Origin: Steromphala cineraria
Lineage: Eukaryota > Mollusca > Gastropoda > Trochida > Trochidae
Reading direction: 5' to 3'
NCBI GenBank assembly: GCA_916613615.1
Contig: OU744732.1
Location: forward strand, 31,630,673 to 31,694,672
Length of the DNA: 64,000 nt
The notes beneath the pieces are model-generated. The model ran no database searches and had not been told where the DNA came from. It saw nothing but the letters and a program-made list of their open reading frames with translations. Below, piece after piece: positions 23,601 to 29,600 of this stretch. Made by a program: the position numbers and the translations under genes. How positions within the stretch are numbered: position 1 is the stretch's first letter; every line of letters starts with the position of its first letter.

Positions 23601-26600
23601 CTAGTACGATGTGGGTCGCTCGTTGCAGCAGTCTGGGGAGACATTGACCATGATTATTGAAAAATGAAAATATAAAATATACATAATCATCATGAAATAT
23701 GGTTAAGTATATAAAGGTAGTGAAAACTTGCTGGGCCAATAACTAAGAGGTCAGTGGATTGGAATCATTTGTTCTTTAGGCCCTTGTACCATTATATTTG
23801 ACATACACTTGCATATGTCATATTATAATTACAGCCTCGTTACTCGGGCTTAACATAGAAGTTGATCAACAAAATGAAGATTAAATAATTGTTGAATAAT
23901 GCAAAGGAACATATGGATGAAAATTTCCTTGTTCATTGTATGCAACGTTTCAACACAGATTATTGTGTCGTGTCGAAACTTCACACACAAAGAACAAAGA
24001 AGTTGTCATCCATATATTTCTCTGCATTATTGTCATTCAAACTTATTTACTTTACATATATTACTATATTTACCTTCAATTCACCAAAAGATGATTAAAA
24101 ATCTATGCATTTAAACAAATAGGTTTGATATTTGGACATAGTTTTTTGACTCAGTGGAAAAAATTACTATGACTCACTAACTCTTGAAAGATTTTTTAAC
24201 CCCTGGAAGGATTTCTTAAACTCTGTGGGTGAAAAATTTACTCACGGATCTGACTCGAGGAACTTGAGTACAATGCCTGTTGTACAGAAGAGAATTGAGC
24301 CGTTGCGTCGGGGCATCTTGCTGGAAATAAAAAAAAAACTTTGAGAGATTGACACATCCTGGATAGGATTGCAACTAATTGCAGTAATTCTGTAGTAGAG
24401 ATTAAGTCTCTTGGCATGGTGGAAATTGGAGTGATTGAGTGAGTTATTGTTTTAACGGCGCTTGGCCAATATTTCAGCCATTAGTGGCATGTGGTCATTG
24501 GATAACTCATGTATAATAGAGCAAATGTCATGAGCGTCCATGAAATAGAATGTTTATGACACAAGTGCCTAAATATTGATTATTTTCTTAGCAAGAATGA
24601 GGGATATACTGATATTTAGTCCCAAGTATCGGAAACATAGTATATCATTGGCACGAATTTAATATTCTGTTTATTACCAAAATCGCAAAATAATAGAAAA
24701 TTCTTTAAATTTAGTTCAAAACAGTCGATCTAGCAGCTGCCGGAACATGTAGAACAACACATCAAGGTAATGTTTATTATGTGATGTCACAATGAATTTA
24801 AGTGATCAGATACTTCGACCTAGGACATGGTATATGACCAGACTGCTTTTGCAGGTAATTATCCTGTGGGTGACCCATCTATGTAAAATCAGTGTCATCA
24901 TTGACCATTTGAAAATATAGGGAATTAGCTAATACTGCGAATCCAGGTTTTTACTCAGATTTGAGTATTTGAGAAAACGGCATTTGTTTTCTGGCATTGG
25001 AATACTGAACATCAGACGAACTTGCTATAAGGATAAATTTTCAAAATAAGAATATGGCATGACCTAAATATAAGAATGTAAGTTCATCATGGATTCCTCA
25101 CCTCTCGAGTCTGATCTGATAGCCGACACTTCCGTCTCCTCCCCCACACTTCTCTGCTCTCTCATTGGCTACTCTTTCAGCAACCTGACCAAATATGGGG
25201 TGAGTGAGTTACTTGTTTTTTTGGTTTTTTTTTTTATTCCATTTCAAATTATTTGTACAAGTTACATGATTAGGCAAGTACATTTGCAAAAGTAACAGAG
25301 GTAAGTGTATACAATATCAACATAAGTCTGTATGGACAGTGTGGGTAAGTATTTTATGAGAGCTTCATTCAATGCCTAGTATCATTGGCAACTGGTTCCA
25401 TTTCTTGATAAATACTTCTAATCTGTTCTTTTGCCTAGAAATAAATTTTTCAATTGAACTTGTCATTTTTAGATATTTTAGAAACTCCTCAGAAGAGAGT
25501 ACATGTTGTCTTATACTTGAGACATAGATAAATCTTTTGGCTAAAAGTATCATGAGTGAGTTACTTGTTGCCTAGTGAGCAATATTTCATCCATGCGGAA
25601 ATATAGAGACACAAAGTATGTTAGGAAACTGTTTCTGATGAGAAATTCAAAATAATCACCTTGTAAAAAAAACATCTTAAAGAGTTGAAAACCCCAAATT
25701 ACTGATTTACACATTGTGACTGATCCACTTTACCAAGTTTCATTGAGCTAGGTCATACAAAAGTAGAGTTCTGCTTCAGAAATGAAATGATTACAAACAG
25801 ACAGCCAAATAGATAGAGATGATTATATTGAACAAAATGACATACCAGTGGGAAAATTTTGCTTATACAAGTTTTTATAGTTTCCAAAACATATATCAAT
25901 TAAATAATGATTATTATGCTCACAAGGCTTGTCATCAATTGAGCTCTTAGATGTTTAGAATATAGATAAAACAACTAAATTATGCTCACAAAGCTTGTTA
26001 TCGATTGAGCTCTTGGATGTTTAGAAATATATATTAAAAAAATCAATTATGCTCACAAGCGTTTTTATTGATTGAACTCTTAGACGTTAAGAAATTTAGA
26101 TAAAACAAATAAATTTAGAGTAACATCCCATATACCGACCGATATTGCACTGATCCTGCGGGGCTGAGTACAGACGACTCTACATTGGGCTCCCTTCCCT
26201 CTCTCGATGAAGTCGTCCAGGATGAACTGGGGCACCTGAACAGGGGGACAAGCTCATCAAGATGGCAAAAAAGATACTATTTAACAAGATGTACTTTCTA
26301 ATTGTAACTACCAGGCTGCATTAAAAGGTTTACAAAGAACTTGCTGTTAGATATAAAATAGAAAAAAAACATAGCTTTTAGTAATTGTACTGCTGAAAGG
26401 TTTTATAAGAATTGGATGATGTATCATGTTTTATTTTCATCTGAAGAGCAGCACTAGAATTAATGTTTTCTTTCAATTATATTATTCTCATTAGACCATA
26501 ATTTCATAATACATCACAATAGTTTAAGAGGTTAGGATTTGAGTGTGAGTGCGTGAGTGTGGAATGAATCTTTTTCATAAAAAATCCCACTCAATGTCAA

Positions 26601-29600
26601 ACTTTATTGTGCAAGTGGCCTTTCATTTCCCTGGAATGGAGGTCGATTTCATTGTAACAGTTTTGGATGAATAAAATTTATTTAAATAAACACAAAAAAA
26701 CTACCAGGCTGCAAGTTTCTAATCATTCTGGAGTTCTCTCAACATACTTTTTAAAAATCCTACAGTTATGACTTAGCCTGTTATTCATGATTTAAGGTGT
26801 ACAATATAAGATGATTATCTCTTTTAGTTGTATAAAAATAATTGTAGTTCTTGATCATGGTATATTGACAAAATATTACAAAAATGGTTTTCACTTTATT
26901 TAGCATTTTGCAAAATCAGCATTTTTGTATCCTCAAAGCTACAAAATACCAAGGATATATGCTCTGTAGTGCTGACGGTTTCCAATGATTTTTAGGGCAA
27001 GTAATAAAAAGAATACTAAACTTCCTTCAATTTGATTTTTAAAAAACTTGATTTAATCGAAGGTCCTGTTTGCATGCTAAGATTTGAATGGCCCTGCTGT
27101 TGCTAGAGACAAACAATTTAAAGGCACCACTCAACCGTGTTTCGTCCGCCATTTTGAAACGTTAGCATTGCGAGAAAACAAATGTGCTGTATTATGCTAA
27201 TTCATTAACAAAACAAAGAAGTAATTTTTTGATTGATAGAAGAGGAGCATATTTACAAATAATTCATAATAAAAGTTACCAGTTACAACAGCATTTTGTC
27301 GTAGTAATGCATTCCACGATCGTAGCTTCGATGATTGGCTTCATTTCACGATGTTTTTATTTCCTGAGCGATACACTTTATTCTTTGGCAAATTGTTTAA
27401 TCTTGAACAACTGAAATGCTTACCTTACAAACATATTTGAAATTAAGCGGAAAGTATCATGTAAAAATCACATATAATTGTAAACAGGAAAGTCCTCCTG
27501 AATTTCGTTTCCACAAAAAATACCCCTCTCGAATGGTCCCTTTAACTGGTTATATATGAAGCATCACAAGGAATTGGCATCAAAGTTGGAGATCTAAGGA
27601 TTCACTTTCACACGATGAAGCAGGATGTTAATTTAGGTAATTTATCTGGAATAAAAAATGGAAAAGTCAGCTTTTTTACCTGTGTAGTTTTACCACAGCC
27701 TGTCTCTCCGCTGATCACCACAACTTGGCTGGAATTAATTGCTTCTAAGAGTTTCTGAAATGAAGTAAATTGATTTAAATGTACAAGCAGTCATGACCAG
27801 TTGTCTTTGCAATATGGTCAACAGATTCAAAATAAAATTGATCAGATCTAGGGATAAATCTACAAATATGACCTACTGAGTCAATTCTCTCATCTGTAGA
27901 GGTGTAACGATACAGGAGGGTTGCGATACGATATGTATCCCGATATAGGGGTAACGATACAATACGTATCCCGATACATTTTTTTCTCCTGACATTATTA
28001 TCGTTTCATCAAATGTTTAAGTCAGTAAATTTTGAGAAAGAATTTTATGTAATTGTAATATACCCCAGGTAATCCAACTTCCAAATTTTAAATTTTGAGC
28101 ACCTACATTGAGAGATTATTGTCATTTTATGTATCCCGATACGCATCCTGCGATACGATACGATATATTGTGACCCATATATCACGATACGATAATGTAT
28201 TGCCGTATCGTTACACCTCTACTCATCTGGGAGGAGAACTGTTTCACCTGAACTCAAGCATCAAAAGCTATGTACAAACCCTTCTCTAAACACTGTCCCA
28301 AATTCTATCTGATTTGCATTCTCAACTCTCTCAAAAAACAAAAGCATCAAAAGCTATGTACAAACCTGTTCTCAAGAACACAAAGATGCCAAATTATAAA
28401 TCTTAATCTCATTTCTCATATTGTAGCTTCCTCCTGAACTTAGACATCAACAGCAATGTGTCCAAAACTGTTAAGATAACAAAATTCCTGTATTCTGACT
28501 CCAGAAAGAATTACTCATCTGGTTGAAGAACAGTTGCCACTGAAATCACCAATTAATAGTGATGCTCAAACCTGTTTTCAAGAGCACATTCTCTATTCAT
28601 GAATCTCTCCCTTAAAAGAGCTACAGCAGCTGTATGCAATTCTATTCGTTTGAGCAACGCCCCGAAAATCTTTTTTCATAGGTTATACCTTTTTGTTTGA
28701 ATAATGTTAATCGCATCATTTCTTTCACGGAGAAAAGTACTGGTTAGTCAGTAACCTCCCTTTTTTTTAATGTATTGCACAATCTTTCTAAATGCTGCAG
28801 TGGCCGACTGTCAACACGGCTGAACTTAACTCATGTAACCCCAAGAACTCACTGAAATAAACCGGTGAAACTGAGCCTAGTCTTTCATTCAGGTGTTACG
28901 AATTGCTTCAACCTTCAAGTTCTCTCACGAACAGCAGCAATAGCAGTGTTGTTCTTATGTGATCAGCTGAGCAGTCATTTTGACAAATTTTAAGCGCATC
29001 GACCCCTTTGTTATGGTAAAGTATCTTTTTTTCAAATAATTTTAAGGGGACATCAAGCCAAAAGGGTGGACAAATTTCCCTCAGGACTGCCTCTATACCA
29101 AATAGCTAGGTTCTTATGAACACAAATGTTCAATACCGATCTTGAATCTCACCTCTCTCATATCATAGGCTGGCAGTTTCCGCCTGAACTCAAGCATCTT
29201 GCTGTATGCCCTGTCCAGCTGTTTCTCATTATACTCATACAGCAGACCGTCACTCAGATCATCATTCGGAGCCTCACTTTCAGTTACGTCAAGTTCAAGG
29301 TCATCTGCTCCAAGAGGGTATTCATCCTCTGCCTTGGAGTATTCAATAATGGCCGACATTGATGGAACATCTTCCATTTCCTCAAGTTCTTCCTCCACAA
29401 ACTCTTGAGATTCTTTACTACCAGAGGGACGTGATTCGGTACTTGTGAAAGACTCTGCTTGTGGATATTCGTTTGTTCTCTCTGTATTCTGCCTCACTGC
29501 TGTGTCTGGAGGGTTGTCGAACATGTCAACAGCATCTGACGGAGGTTTTGATGATGATGACCTTGGAGGATCATCAAATGTGTCTAAAGCTTCTGAAGCT

